Source of the DNA: Isoptericola sediminis
GTDB lineage: Bacteria > Actinomycetota > Actinomycetes > Actinomycetales > Cellulomonadaceae
DNA: 64,000 nucleotides
Direction of reading: 5' to 3'
Assembly (NCBI RefSeq): GCF_013085345.1
Contig: NZ_JABFAJ010000006.1
Span: 45,759 to 109,758, forward strand
Below the pieces are notes generated by a model. That model worked only from the letters and a program-made list of their open reading frames with translations, did not search any database and was not told where the DNA came from. Of this stretch, positions 33,699 to 41,940 are shown in pieces. Position 1 is the stretch's first letter. Each line of letters starts with the position of its first letter. Made by a program: the position numbers and the translations under genes.

Positions 33699-35791
33699 TC
33701 CCTCGCGGCCGGGCCGCCCGGACGCAGGTCGAGACGCCGCAGGAGCTGGGCGTTGAGCGCCACGACCACGGTCGAGGCGGACATCAGCAGGGCGCCCACC
33801 GACATCGGCAGGACGAACCCGACCGGTGCCAGGACGCCGGCGGCCAGCGGCACGGCCAGCAGGTTGTAGCCCGCCGCCCACCAGAGGTTCTCCTTCATCT
33901 TGCGGTAGGTCGCCCGGGACAGCTCGATGACGGACAGCACCGAGCGCGGGTCGTCGCTGGCCAGGATGACGCCGGCGGAGGCGATCGCGACGTCGGTCCC
34001 GGCGCCGATCGCGATCCCGACGTCGGCCTGGGCGAGGGCGGGGGCGTCGTTGACGCCGTCGCCGACCATCGCGACCTTGCGTCCTTCGCGCTGCAGCTCG
34101 GCCACGCGGTCGGACTTGTCCTCGGGCCGCACCCCGGCGAACCAGCGGTCGATGCCGAGCTCCTCGGCCACCGACCGCGCCACGGCCTCGGCGTCGCCGG
34201 TGATCATGACGACCTGGACACCCTGCGCGTGCAGGGCTCGGACCGCCTGCGCGGACTCCGGGCGCACCTCGTCGGCGAGCTCGAGCGCACCGACGACGCG
34301 GCCGTCGCGCAGCACGTGCAGGACGGTCGCCCCGTGGTCGCGCCACGCCGCGGCCTCCGGGGCCTCGTCGGCGCCGGTCTCCTGCAGGAGCCGCGGTCCG
34401 CCGACCCGGACCTCGCGGCCCTCCACGGTCGCCGTGACGCCGAGCCCGGGCTCGGAGGAGAAGTCGCCCGCCCGGGGGACGTCGAGGCCGCGGTCGGCCG
34501 CCGCGGCCACGATCGCGCGGGCCAGCGGGTGCTCGCTGTCGGCCTCGGCCGCGGCGGCCAGCGCCAGCACGGCGTCCTCGTCGAGGTCACCGGTCGCTGC
34601 GACGTCGCCCAGCGCGGGCTCGCCGCGCGTCAGGGTGCCGGTCTTGTCGAACAGGACCGTGTCGACCGTCCGCATGCTCTCCAGAGCGAGGCGGTCCTTG
34701 ACCAGCACGCCGCCGCGGGCCGCCCGCTCGGTGGCGATGGAGACGACGAGCGGGATCGCCAGGCCGAGAGCGTGCGGGCAGGCGATGACGAGCACGGTGA
34801 TCGTGCGCACGACGGCCTCGTCGGGGCTGCCGGTCGCGGTCCAGACGGCCGCGGTGACCACGGCCGCACCCAGGGCGTACCAGAACAGCCAGGCCGCGGC
34901 GCGGTCGGCCAGCCGCTGCGCCCGGGAGGACGACGACTGCGCCTCGCTCACCAGGCGCTGGATCCCGGCCAGGGTCGTGTCGTCGCCGGTCGCGGTGACC
35001 TCGACGCGCAGCGCCGAGTCGGTGGCCACGGTGCCGGCGGTGACCTGGTCGCCGTCGGTGCGCGTCACGGTGCGGGACTCGCCGGTGACCATGGACTCGT
35101 CCATCTCGGCGCGGCCGTCCACGACCCGGCCGTCGGCCGGGACGCTGCCGCCGGGGCGGACCAGGACGACGTCCCCGGTGTGCAGGTCCGTCGGGGAGAC
35201 CGTCTCGGTGCCCGACTCGGTGACGCGTTCCGCCTCGTCGGGGAGCAGGGCGGCCAGCGAGTCGAGCGCGGAGGTGGTCCGCGCCAGCGACCGCATCTCC
35301 ACCCAGTGGCCGAGCAGCATGATCACCACCAGCAGGGCGAGCTCCCACCAGAAGTCGAGGCCGCCGTCGAGCACACCGAGGCTCGCCCCGAGCGACGCGA
35401 GGAAGGCGACGGTGATCGCCAGGCCGATGAGCAGCATCATCCCGGGGGTCCGCGAGCGCAGCTCGCTCCAGGCCCCGGTGAGGAACGGGCGGCCGCCCCA
35501 GAGGTAGATCACGGTGCCCAGGACGGGGGAGACCCACGGGACCCAGCCGGCGTCGGGCAGGTCGTAGCCGAGCAGCATCGCGAAGGTGCTCGACATCGCG
35601 ACCGTCGGGACGGCCAGTACCAGCATGATCCAGAACAGCTGCCGGAACTGGGCGACGTGGTCCCCGTGGCCCGCGTGGTCCCCGTGGCCCGCGTGGTCCT
35701 CGTGGCTCCCGGTGTGCTCGGTCTGGTCCGTGTGCTCGGCGTGCTCCGTGCGCTCGGCGTGCCCGGTGTGGTCCGTGTGCGACGTGGCCAT
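33695..35791 (-). CDS. CopB-type (P1B-3) copper-translocating P-type ATPase
   Basis: The 698-residue ATPase starts with a His-rich cytoplasmic segment (about 4-57, repeats of HxxH and GHGDHA), then eight membrane helices, actuator DESMVTGESRTV, the ion-site helix VLVIACPHALGLAIP, FDKTGTLTRGEP, the SEHPLARAI loop, MVGDGVNDAPALAQADVG and a C-terminal VGALLMSASTVVVALNAQLLR. The CPH motif and His-rich start mark the P1B-3 class that exports copper or silver. ATG 35791 follows AAGGAG by 5 bases. The promoter overlaps a CsoR-like palindrome, so Cu(I) probably induces it. Confidence 0.93.
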   Translation of the reverse strand: MATSHTDHTGHAERTEHAEHTDQTEHTGSHEDHAGHGDHAGHGDHVAQFRQLFWIMLVLAVPTVAMSSTFAMLLGYDLPDAGWVPWVSPVLGTVIYLWGGRPFLTGAWSELRSRTPGMMLLIGLAITVAFLASLGASLGVLDGGLDFWWELALLVVIMLLGHWVEMRSLARTTSALDSLAALLPDEAERVTESGTETVSPTDLHTGDVVLVRPGGSVPADGRVVDGRAEMDESMVTGESRTVTRTDGDQVTAGTVATDSALRVEVTATGDDTTLAGIQRLVSEAQSSSSRAQRLADRAAAWLFWYALGAAVVTAAVWTATGSPDEAVVRTITVLVIACPHALGLAIPLVVSIATERAARGGVLVKDRLALESMRTVDTVLFDKTGTLTRGEPALGDVAATGDLDEDAVLALAAAAEADSEHPLARAIVAAAADRGLDVPRAGDFSSEPGLGVTATVEGREVRVGGPRLLQETGADEAPEAAAWRDHGATVLHVLRDGRVVGALELADEVRPESAQAVRALHAQGVQVVMITGDAEAVARSVAEELGIDRWFAGVRPEDKSDRVAELQREGRKVAMVGDGVNDAPALAQADVGIAIGAGTDVAIASAGVILASDDPRSVLSVIELSRATYRKMKENLWWAAGYNLLAVPLAAGVLAPVGFVLPMSVGALLMSASTVVVALNAQLLRRLDLRPGGPAARD
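35656..35700. repeat. 18-bp tandem repeat encoding the His-rich metal-binding start
   Basis: An 18-bp unit beginning CGTGGTCCCCGTGGCCCG repeats about 2.4 times in tandem (35656, 35674, 35692). On the minus strand it encodes GHGDHA units of the copper ATPase. Such repeats can change copy number and so the count of metal-binding His. Confidence 0.8.
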
Positions 35792-35813
35792 GGATCTCCT
35801 TCCGTCTCCGTCC

Positions 35814-35837
35814 ACCGTATACCCACCAGGGGTATCC
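35814..35837 (-). promoter_or_regulatory. CsoR-like operator overlapping the copper ATPase promoter
   Basis: GTATACCC (35817-35824) and GGGGTATCC (35829-35837) form the ATACCC-N5-GGGTAT palindrome typical of CsoR copper-sensing repressors. A -10 candidate TACGGT (35819-35814, minus strand) overlaps it, giving a 5' leader of about 16 bases with AAGGAG. CsoR itself is not in the window. Confidence 0.75.
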
Positions 35838-35910
35838 ATCCATCGGCGGTTCGGGCGCGTGACGTGGGGCAGGACGAGAAAGATCGTCGGCGCGGTGACA
35901 CGCTGAACCG

Positions 35911-37071
35911 ATGGACAACTCGTCACCCTCCGGGCAGGTCGCCCGCCTGTGGAACGACCGGCTCGGGCGGCCCGCGATCCGCGCGGCCCAGGTGCTCCTG
36001 CTGCTCGCGCTGGCCGCCTGCGTGGTCTTCGCCCTGACCCGGCTGTCGCTGCTGGTGATCCCGGTGCTCATCGCCATGGTCGTCGCCGCGGCCCTGGCCC
36101 CGCTGGTCGGTTTCCTGCGTCGCCGGGGGTGGCCGGCGCTGCTGGCGACGTGGACCACGCTCCTGGCGGGCCTCGTCCTGCTCGGGCTGGTGGTGTGGCT
36201 CGTGACCCTGGCGTTCCAGGACGAGTGGCCGAACCTCGTCGAGGAGGCCGGCCGCGGGATCGACGAGCTCGAGGCCTTCCTCACCGACGGGCCGCTGGGG
36301 ATCAGCCCGGATCAGATCGAGTCCGTGCGGCAGTCGGCGGTGGACGCGCTGTCGAGCGAGCAGGTGCAGTCCGGGGCCATCCGCGGGGCGACCGCGGCGG
36401 CGGAGGCCGTCGCGAGCCTGCTGCTCGGCGTCGTCGTGCTGTTCTTCCTCCTCAAGGACGGCCGCAGCATGTTCGCGTTCCTCATCACCCCGCTGCGCGA
36501 GGCCACGCGGCAGCGGGCCCAGCGGGTCGGGGAGCGTTCGGTCGAGGTGCTCGGCGGGTACCTGCGCGGCACGGCGATCGTCGCGACGGTCGACGCCGTC
36601 TTCATCGGTGTCGGCCTGCTGATCATCGGTGTCCCGCTGGCGCTGCCGCTGGCGGCGGTCGTCTTCCTCGGCGCGTTCATCCCGCTCCTCGGCGCGGTCC
36701 TCGCGGGTGCCCTGGCGGCACTCGTGGCCCTGGTGACGAACGGTCTGTTGGCGGCCCTCGTCGTGGTCGCGCTCGTGGTCGCCGTGAACCAGCTCGAGGG
36801 CGACCTGCTCGCCCCGGTCGTCATGGGCAAGGTCCTGTCGCTGCACCCGCTCGTCGTGCTCTCGGCCCTGACGGCCGGCACGATCCTCGCCGGCATCGTC
36901 GGTGCGCTGCTGGCGGTGCCGATCACGGCCGTCGCCTGGGCGGCGGTCAAGGAGTGGAACGCCACGGCGCCGCCGGGGAAGCAGCTGGTGCCGGACCGCG
37001 CGTCGGAGACGGACGGTCCCTCCTCGGAGGCGGAGCCGGCCGGCGCCGAGTCCTCGACCACGGACGGCTGA
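35911..37071 (+). CDS. AI-2E family transporter
   Basis: A 386-residue membrane protein with the AI-2E (PF01594) layout: two N-terminal helices (LLLALAACVVFALTRLSLLV), a helix pair, a cytoplasmic coiled segment (about 110-165), then GVVVLFFLLKDG, GGYLRGTAIVATVDAVFIG and the signature AAVVFLGAFIPLLGAVLAG, and VVMGKVLSLHPLVVL. Family members are putative exporters of autoinducer-2 or cation/proton antiporters; the role here is unknown. An acidic tail ends the protein. ATG 35911 follows CACGCT by 6 bases. It diverges from the copper ATPase gene. Confidence 0.9.
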   Translation: MDNSSPSGQVARLWNDRLGRPAIRAAQVLLLLALAACVVFALTRLSLLVIPVLIAMVVAAALAPLVGFLRRRGWPALLATWTTLLAGLVLLGLVVWLVTLAFQDEWPNLVEEAGRGIDELEAFLTDGPLGISPDQIESVRQSAVDALSSEQVQSGAIRGATAAAEAVASLLLGVVVLFFLLKDGRSMFAFLITPLREATRQRAQRVGERSVEVLGGYLRGTAIVATVDAVFIGVGLLIIGVPLALPLAAVVFLGAFIPLLGAVLAGALAALVALVTNGLLAALVVVALVVAVNQLEGDLLAPVVMGKVLSLHPLVVLSALTAGTILAGIVGALLAVPITAVAWAAVKEWNATAPPGKQLVPDRASETDGPSSEAEPAGAESSTTDG

Positions 37072-37078
37072 CGACCCC

Positions 37079-37109
37079 TTGCTGTTGACGCAGCGTCAAC
37101 CTCTAGCGT
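37079..37109 (+). promoter_or_regulatory. MerR-type promoter with 17-bp operator in a 19-bp spacer
   Basis: A -35 candidate TTGCTG (37079-37084) and -10 TAGCGT (37104-37109) are separated by exactly 19 bases, the over-long spacer of MerR-activated promoters. The spacer holds the perfect palindrome GTTGACGC-A-GCGTCAAC (37084-37100). The ATG of the MerR gene is 7 bases after the -10, so the transcript would be leaderless and autoregulated. Confidence 0.85.
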
Positions 37110-37116
37110 CGGCGCC

Positions 37117-37875
37117 ATGAGCCGTTCCATCCAGGACGTCGCCCGCCTCGCGGGGGTCTCGAGCCGCACCCTGCGGCACTACGACCGCATCGGCCTGCTG
37201 CCGCCGTCGGGCACCGGGCACGGTGGGCTACGCCGCTACGACGACGCCGCCATCCGGCGCCTGCAGCGCATCCTGCTGCTGCGTGAGCTCGGGCTCCCGC
37301 TCGCCCGGATCGCCGAGGTCCTGGACACCGGCACCGACGAGGCCACCGCCCTGCGCGGTCATCTCGCGGTGCTGCACGACGAGCGCGGCCGGATCGACCG
37401 GCAGATCGCCTCGGTGGAACGCACGCTCGCCGCACTGACCGAGAGGAGGCCGATCATGGCCGAGGAGATGCTGGACGGGTTCGACCACACGCAGTACGCC
37501 GACGAGGTGACCGAGCGCTGGGGCGCAGATGCCTACCGCGAGTCCGACGCCTGGTGGCGCGGTCTCGGCGTCGAGGGGCAGGCCGACTTCCGTGAGAAGG
37601 CCGAGGCGCTGGGCCGCGCCTGGATCGACGCCGCGCAGCGGGGCGTCGACCCGGCCTCGCCCGAGGCGCAGACGCTCGCCGCCCGCCACGTCGAGTGGCT
37701 CGGCTCGATCCCCGGGACGCCCGGGGCCGACGTCGGGCACCCGCCGAAGGAGTACGTCGTGGGGCTCGCCGAGATGTACGTCGCCGACGAGCGGTTCGCC
37801 GCGCACTACGGCGGCGCCGACGGGGCGACCTTCGTGCGCGACGCCCTGCGGGCCCACGCCGAGCGGGAGCTCTGA
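37117..37875 (+). CDS. MerR-family regulator with TipAS ligand-binding domain
   Basis: A 252-residue activator. The MerR helix-turn-helix and wing come first (IQDVARLAGVSSRTLRHYDRIGLL, GGLRRYDDAAIRRLQRI), followed by a coiled dimerisation helix (about 75-112) and a TipAS-type alpha-helical domain (about 118-250; EMLDGFDHTQYADEVTERWG, MYVADERFAAHYGG). TipAS domains trap thiopeptide antibiotics or other bulky drugs. The gene's own promoter has the matching operator, so it is probably autoactivated by ligand. No obvious drug-efflux gene follows; a repeat-rich spacer comes next. Confidence 0.92.
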   Translation: MSRSIQDVARLAGVSSRTLRHYDRIGLLPPSGTGHGGLRRYDDAAIRRLQRILLLRELGLPLARIAEVLDTGTDEATALRGHLAVLHDERGRIDRQIASVERTLAALTERRPIMAEEMLDGFDHTQYADEVTERWGADAYRESDAWWRGLGVEGQADFREKAEALGRAWIDAAQRGVDPASPEAQTLAARHVEWLGSIPGTPGADVGHPPKEYVVGLAEMYVADERFAAHYGGADGATFVRDALRAHAEREL

Positions 37876-37885
37876 CCGGGCGTCG

Positions 37886-37936
37886 CCGGCACGTCGCCCA
37901 CCTCGTGACGTCGTATCTCCCGGCACGTCGCCCACC
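37886..37936. repeat. 17-bp direct repeat pair
   Basis: CCGGCACGTCGCCCACC occurs at 37886-37902 and again at 37920-37936, in the 219-base spacer after the MerR gene. Between the copies lies GTCGTATCTCCCG, a variant of the arm of the large hairpin just downstream. Confidence 0.75.
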
Positions 37937-37948
37937 GCCCATCGCGGA

Positions 37949-38009
37949 GTCGTACCTCCCGTCGCGCGGTCGTACCCGCCCGGTACGACGGCGCGACGGG
38001 AGGTACGAC
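37949..38009. repeat. Long 28-bp stem inverted repeat
   Basis: The arms 37949-37976 and 37982-38009 are reverse complements over 28 bases with one mismatch and a 5-base loop. Each arm contains GTCGTACCTCCCG, a motif also present upstream as GTCGTATCTCCCG (37910-37922). It could be a terminator for the MerR gene, but it is longer than the other hairpins here and looks like a REP-type intergenic element. Confidence 0.85.
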
Positions 38010-38094
38010 CTGGCGGGGAGATGCCGACGGGCTGCGAAGGGGCGGGCTGCGCCCTGGCGGGGCTGCGTACGGGTGGCCGTGTGAGACTGGCCGG

Positions 38095-38520
38095 GTGAGT
38101 GACGACTGGGCCCGGCAGCGCACCGAGGCCGCCCACGAGCACGCCGCCCGGCTGGCCGCCCGGCAGGACGCCGAGCACCGCCGCGCCGAGGAGCTCCTCG
38201 GCCGGTTCGTCGCGGCGGCCCGCGAGGTCGGGCCGGACCCCGAGCCGCTGCAGGTCAAGGGCTACGGCGGTCGCGGCACCGCCCGGACACCGCTGCAGGG
38301 CTGGTACCTGCGCGCCGACCGCACCGCCGCCGTCTCCACGGACGCTGAGTTCTACGTGCTCACCGCGCCGCTGACCCTGCTCGACCGGGTGCGCGGGGTG
38401 CGCCCGGCGGCGACGCGTCCGCCGCTCGTGCTCGGTGCCGGGGGCAAGGACGGGGACTCGATCGACCTCGTCGACGCGCTCGAGCGGCTGGTGCCCGGCT
38501 GGCGGGACCGCACGCCGTAG
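38095..38520 (+). CDS. Conserved-looking hypothetical protein
   Basis: A 141-residue soluble protein of unknown function. A charged helix (AHEHAARLAARQDAEHRRAE) leads to FVAAAREVGPDPEPLQVKGY, TPLQGWYLRADRTAAVSTDA, EFYVLTAP and an end with DGDSIDLVDALERLVPGW. The pattern is one I associate with small uncharacterised actinobacterial proteins. GTG 38095 has no ribosome binding site but follows GAGACT by 6 bases, a weak leaderless signal. The minus-strand hydrolase gene converges on it (20-base gap). Confidence 0.7.
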   Translation: MSDDWARQRTEAAHEHAARLAARQDAEHRRAEELLGRFVAAAREVGPDPEPLQVKGYGGRGTARTPLQGWYLRADRTAAVSTDAEFYVLTAPLTLLDRVRGVRPAATRPPLVLGAGGKDGDSIDLVDALERLVPGWRDRTP

Positions 38521-38540
38521 CAGCCGGTGCGCCTGCGAGC

Positions 38541-39485
38541 TCAGGGAGGGCAGGCGCCCTCGGTCCCGGGACGCGCGGGCCGCACGGCGGTCAGCGCCTC
38601 GGCGACCAGCGCCCCGACCTCGGGGGCGGCCAGGTAGCCCGCCGGGCGGCCGTCCAGCAGGCTCGCGGCCGCGTGGTGCCCCGGGACCGGGTTGTCGACG
38701 TGCGCGTTCTCGATCGTCCGGGGTCCCGGGACCGGGAACGCTGCCGGGTCCAGGTCGTTCAGCGTCAGCAGGTCGCGCGGGTCGCGCAACGCGACCCACC
38801 GCTGCACCGGCTCCGGCCAGGTGAGGGGCGCGAGCGCACGCACGGCGTCGAGCACCGCGGTGATGGCCAGGGGGGAGCCGAGCGTGACCAGCAGCGGGAC
38901 GTCGTCGGCCCCGGGAACCGCCGAGCGCAGCACCTGGTAGGCGATCACCGATCCCAGCGAGTGGGCGACGACGACGGCCGGCCCGTCCCCGGCGAACGCC
39001 GCGGCCACGCCGGTGTCGATCGTCGACCGCGCCTCGTCGTCGGTGAGGTAGACGTAGACGTCGCGGACGAACAGCAGCAGGATCGCGCTGCTCAGCCCCG
39101 GCACCCACCGGTCGACCGCGGCCAGCGCCGCCGACAGCGCGGCCCACAACGACCCGCCGGACAACGACGTGGGCTCGAGGGACGGCGTGGCCGTCAGCAC
39201 CCCGGAGCCGCTGAGCACCTCCCGCGCCACCGACAGCGCGAACCGCGCGGCGTCCTCGGACAGCCCGGGCAGGCCGTGCGTGGTGATCGGCGGCGGCTCG
39301 TCCCCGCCGGTGACGGCCGCCAGCGTGTCACCGTAGAAGACGAACGTGGCGTCGTCGTCGCGCAGCCGCAGCTCCGCACCGGCGTCGGCGAGCCCGGTGT
39401 TCAGCGCGGCCAGCCAGCCGGCCTCGATGCGCTCGGGGTCGAGCCCGCCGGTGTCGCGGCCGTGCAGCAGGATCAGCCGGGTCAT
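38541..39485 (-). CDS. Alpha/beta hydrolase, lipase-like
   Basis: A 314-residue protein with a start strand TRLILLHGRDTGGLDP, the nucleophile elbow VVVAHSLGSVIAYQVL (Ser in HSLGS), VTLGSPLAI after it, and a late His in HVDNPVPGHHAAAS. A hydrophobic stretch WVPGLSSAILLLFVRDVYVY in the middle may be a membrane-facing lid. The combination resembles PGAP1/lipase-like serine esterases. ATG 39485 overlaps the stop of the D-amino-acid-oxidase-like gene (ATGA), so the two are translated together, but their joint purpose is not obvious. Confidence 0.8.
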   Translation of the reverse strand: MTRLILLHGRDTGGLDPERIEAGWLAALNTGLADAGAELRLRDDDATFVFYGDTLAAVTGGDEPPPITTHGLPGLSEDAARFALSVAREVLSGSGVLTATPSLEPTSLSGGSLWAALSAALAAVDRWVPGLSSAILLLFVRDVYVYLTDDEARSTIDTGVAAAFAGDGPAVVVAHSLGSVIAYQVLRSAVPGADDVPLLVTLGSPLAITAVLDAVRALAPLTWPEPVQRWVALRDPRDLLTLNDLDPAAFPVPGPRTIENAHVDNPVPGHHAAASLLDGRPAGYLAAPEVGALVAEALTAVRPARPGTEGACPP

Positions 39486-40402
39486 GCGGCCACCGCGTCC
39501 TGGACGAGGGAGCGCACGTCGTCGGCGCAGCCCCAGCTCGCCGTGACGCCCGCCCCGCCGTGGCCGTAGCAGTGCACCACGCGGCCCTCCCGCTCGACGC
39601 GGACCTCCGGGCGCGCCGGCCGCAGCCCGACGGCGTGCCGCAGCACGCGCGCCTCCGCGACCGCGGGCACGAGGCGGGCGGCCCGCTCGAGGATGTCCAG
39701 GCCCGTCCGCGGCGAGGGGTCGAGGGTGTCGTCGTCGGCCTCGTGCGTGCCGCCGACCACCACCTCGTCGGTCCGGGGCACGACGTACGTCGGTCCGCTC
39801 GCGTCCAGCCACCACCGGTCCAGGCCCCACTGCGCCAGGACGACGACCTGGCCACGCACCGGGTGCACCGACGGGTCGTCGGCGAGCTCGCGGGCTCCCA
39901 GCCCGGTGGTGTTGACGACGACGTCGGCGTCGCCGGGCCACGAGGCCACCGTCCGACGGGTGATCGCGCCGCCGAGTGCGGTGACCCGGCCGGCCAGCCA
40001 GCCGAGGTACCGCGGCATGTCCGCCACCGGCGACGCGAAGGTCCAGCCCGCCGCGTACGACGACGGCACCTCGGTCGTCCGGGTCAGCGCGGGGACGGCG
40101 TCGCGCCACCACGGCTCGGCCGGCTGCTCGCCGAAGACCTCCGTCCCGGAGCGCATCGTCACCCCGGCCCCCGGGTCCGTCGCGGCCAGGTCGGCGAGGA
40201 CCTCGAAGGACCGGGCCGACCACCGGGTGACGCGGTCCTGCGGGGAGGCGAGGTACGGGTACCACAGCGCCGCGGCGACGGCCGAGGTGGTGTCCCGGGG
40301 CAGGTCCCGGGCGACGACCGTGACCCGGTGCCCCTCTTCCAGGAGGCGGACGGCGCAGGTCAGCCCCATCACCCCAGCTCCGACCACCGTGACGTCTGCC
40401 AT
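39482..40402 (-). CDS. D-amino-acid oxidase-like FAD oxidoreductase
   Basis: The 306-residue protein has the DAO-fold FAD motif VVGAGVMGLTCAVRLLEEGH, the DAAO-typical AAALWYPY (residues 43-50), ADMPRYLGWL, NTTGLGARELADDPSVHPVRGQ and the C-terminal CYGHGGAGVTASWGCA. These features and the length point to D-amino-acid oxidase or a close relative that oxidises D-amino acids to imino acids and H2O2. No signal peptide is present. The next minus-strand genes upstream encode a polar amino acid ABC importer, a suggestive but unproven link. Confidence 0.88.
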   Translation of the reverse strand: MADVTVVGAGVMGLTCAVRLLEEGHRVTVVARDLPRDTTSAVAAALWYPYLASPQDRVTRWSARSFEVLADLAATDPGAGVTMRSGTEVFGEQPAEPWWRDAVPALTRTTEVPSSYAAGWTFASPVADMPRYLGWLAGRVTALGGAITRRTVASWPGDADVVVNTTGLGARELADDPSVHPVRGQVVVLAQWGLDRWWLDASGPTYVVPRTDEVVVGGTHEADDDTLDPSPRTGLDILERAARLVPAVAEARVLRHAVGLRPARPEVRVEREGRVVHCYGHGGAGVTASWGCADDVRSLVQDAVAA

Positions 40403-40499
40403 GGCGCGGAGTCTGCCAGAGCCCGGGGCAACCGACCACGCCCGGTCGCGCTGCCCGGGCCCGCGGTGCGGCCGTTCCTTCGTCGAGCGAGCCGGCTGT

Positions 40500-41294
40500 T
40501 CAGTCGAGCGGATGCAGGACCTGGTGCAGGAACCGACGGGTCCGCTCCTCGCGAGGGGCCGAGAACATCGTCGACGGCGCCCCCCGCTCGACCACCGCGC
40601 CGTCGTCGAGGAACAGCACCTCGTCGGCCACCGCGCGGGCGAACTGCAGCTCGTGGGTGACCACCACCATCGTCCAGCCCTCCTCGGCGAGCTCCTTCAT
40701 CACCGTCAGCACCTCGCCGACGAGCTCGGGGTCGAGGGCGGAGGTCGGCTCGTCGAACAGCAGCAGGTCCGGCTGCAGGGCCAGGGCCCGCACGATCCCG
40801 ACGCGCTGCTGCTGCCCGCCGGACAGCTCGCGGGGGTAGGCGTCGCGCTTGTCGGCGAGCCCGACCCGCTCCAGCAGACCCAGCGCCCGTGACTCGGCCT
40901 CGGCCCGCGGCACGCAGCGGGTCTGGACGGGCCCCTCGGTGACGTTCTGCAGCACCGTCAGGTGCGGGAACAGGTGGTGGTGCTGGAACACCATCGCCGA
41001 CCGGTCGCGCAGCGCGTCCCGGGCGGCCTGTGCCCGGCGCCCGGCCCGGCCCCACGCGCGGCGGGGACCGCCGTCGAACGTGACGGACGGGCCGCCGTCG
41101 AACGCGACGGTGCCGGCATCGGGTGCGGCCAGGCCGTTGAGGGAGCGCAGCAGCGTGGTCTTGCCGGACCCGGACGGCCCGATGAGGGCCACGACCTCGC
41201 CCCGTCGCACCTCCAGGTCGATGCCGCGCAGCACGTGGTTGTCACCGAAGGACAGGTGCAGTCCGGTGGCGGTGAGCAGGGGAGCCTCAGACAT
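40500..41294 (-). CDS. Polar amino acid ABC transporter, ATP-binding protein
   Basis: The 264-residue ATPase has Walker [13 protein letters not shown]-loop [17 protein letters not shown], signature LSGGQQQRV, Walker [15 protein letters not shown] and the switch His in VVTHELQFA. Between Walker A and the Q-loop there is an Arg/Gly-rich insertion of about 25 residues ([20 protein letters not shown]). It closely follows GlnQ/HisP-type subunits. Its start overlaps the permease gene by 8 bases, and the three importer genes are contiguous in the order binding protein, permease, ATPase. Confidence 0.94.
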   Translation of the reverse strand: MSEAPLLTATGLHLSFGDNHVLRGIDLEVRRGEVVALIGPSGSGKTTLLRSLNGLAAPDAGTVAFDGGPSVTFDGGPRRAWGRAGRRAQAARDALRDRSAMVFQHHHLFPHLTVLQNVTEGPVQTRCVPRAEAESRALGLLERVGLADKRDAYPRELSGGQQQRVGIVRALALQPDLLLFDEPTSALDPELVGEVLTVMKELAEEGWTMVVVTHELQFARAVADEVLFLDDGAVVERGAPSTMFSAPREERTRRFLHQVLHPLD

Positions 41295-41940
41295 ACTGCT
41301 CCAGCTTCCTCTCGAGCCGCGTCTGCCCGAAGGACAGCACGGTGCAGAAGATCCAGTAGATGATCCCGGCCTCGACGTACAGCAGCATGAACTCGCTGGT
41401 GAACGCGGCGATCTCCTGCGCCTCGCGGAACAGCTCGGTCACCAGGATCAGCGAGGCCAGCGAGGTGTCCTTGACCAGGGAGATGAACGTGTTCGACAGC
41501 GGCGGCACGGAGACGCGGGTGGCCTGCGGCAGGACGATCCGCCGCAGGGTGCGGGTGCGGGACATGCCCACGACGTAGCCGGCCTCCCACTGGCCGGTCG
41601 GCACGGACAGGATCGCGGCGCGGATCACCTCGGCGGCGTACCCGCCGACGTTGAGGGAGAACGCGATGACGGCGCTCGGCCACGGGTCGATCGTCAGCCC
41701 CAGGGACGGCAGCCCGTAGAAGATGACGAAGAGCTGGACCAGCAGCGGCGTGCCGCGGATCGCCGAGACGTACGCCCGGCCCACCCCGGAGAGCACGGGG
41801 TGGGCCGCCAGGCGCAGCATCGCGACGCCGAGGGCGAGGACGAGCCCGATCGCGAACGAGACGAGCGCGAGCGGGATCGTCCCCGTCAGCCCCCCGAGGA
41901 CGAGGGGCCACCAGGAGTCGGTGAAGAGCTGGACGTCCAT
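41287..41940 (-). CDS. Polar amino acid ABC transporter, permease
   Basis: A 217-residue HisM/GlnP-type permease with five helices. Near the end is the conserved coupling region [20 protein letters not shown] followed by [20 protein letters not shown], which contacts the ATPase. A C-terminal helix and a short basic tail follow. Together with the neighbouring ATPase and lipoprotein it makes one importer. ATG 41940 overlaps the stop of the binding-protein gene by one base (TGATG). Confidence 0.93.
   Translation of the reverse strand: MDVQLFTDSWWPLVLGGLTGTIPLALVSFAIGLVLALGVAMLRLAAHPVLSGVGRAYVSAIRGTPLLVQLFVIFYGLPSLGLTIDPWPSAVIAFSLNVGGYAAEVIRAAILSVPTGQWEAGYVVGMSRTRTLRRIVLPQATRVSVPPLSNTFISLVKDTSLASLILVTELFREAQEIAAFTSEFMLLYVEAGIIYWIFCTVLSFGQTRLERKLEQYV

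Noticed and set aside
37901..38009. A CRISPR array
   Set aside because: There are only two or three repeat copies in inverted as well as direct orientation, no regular spacers and no cas genes.
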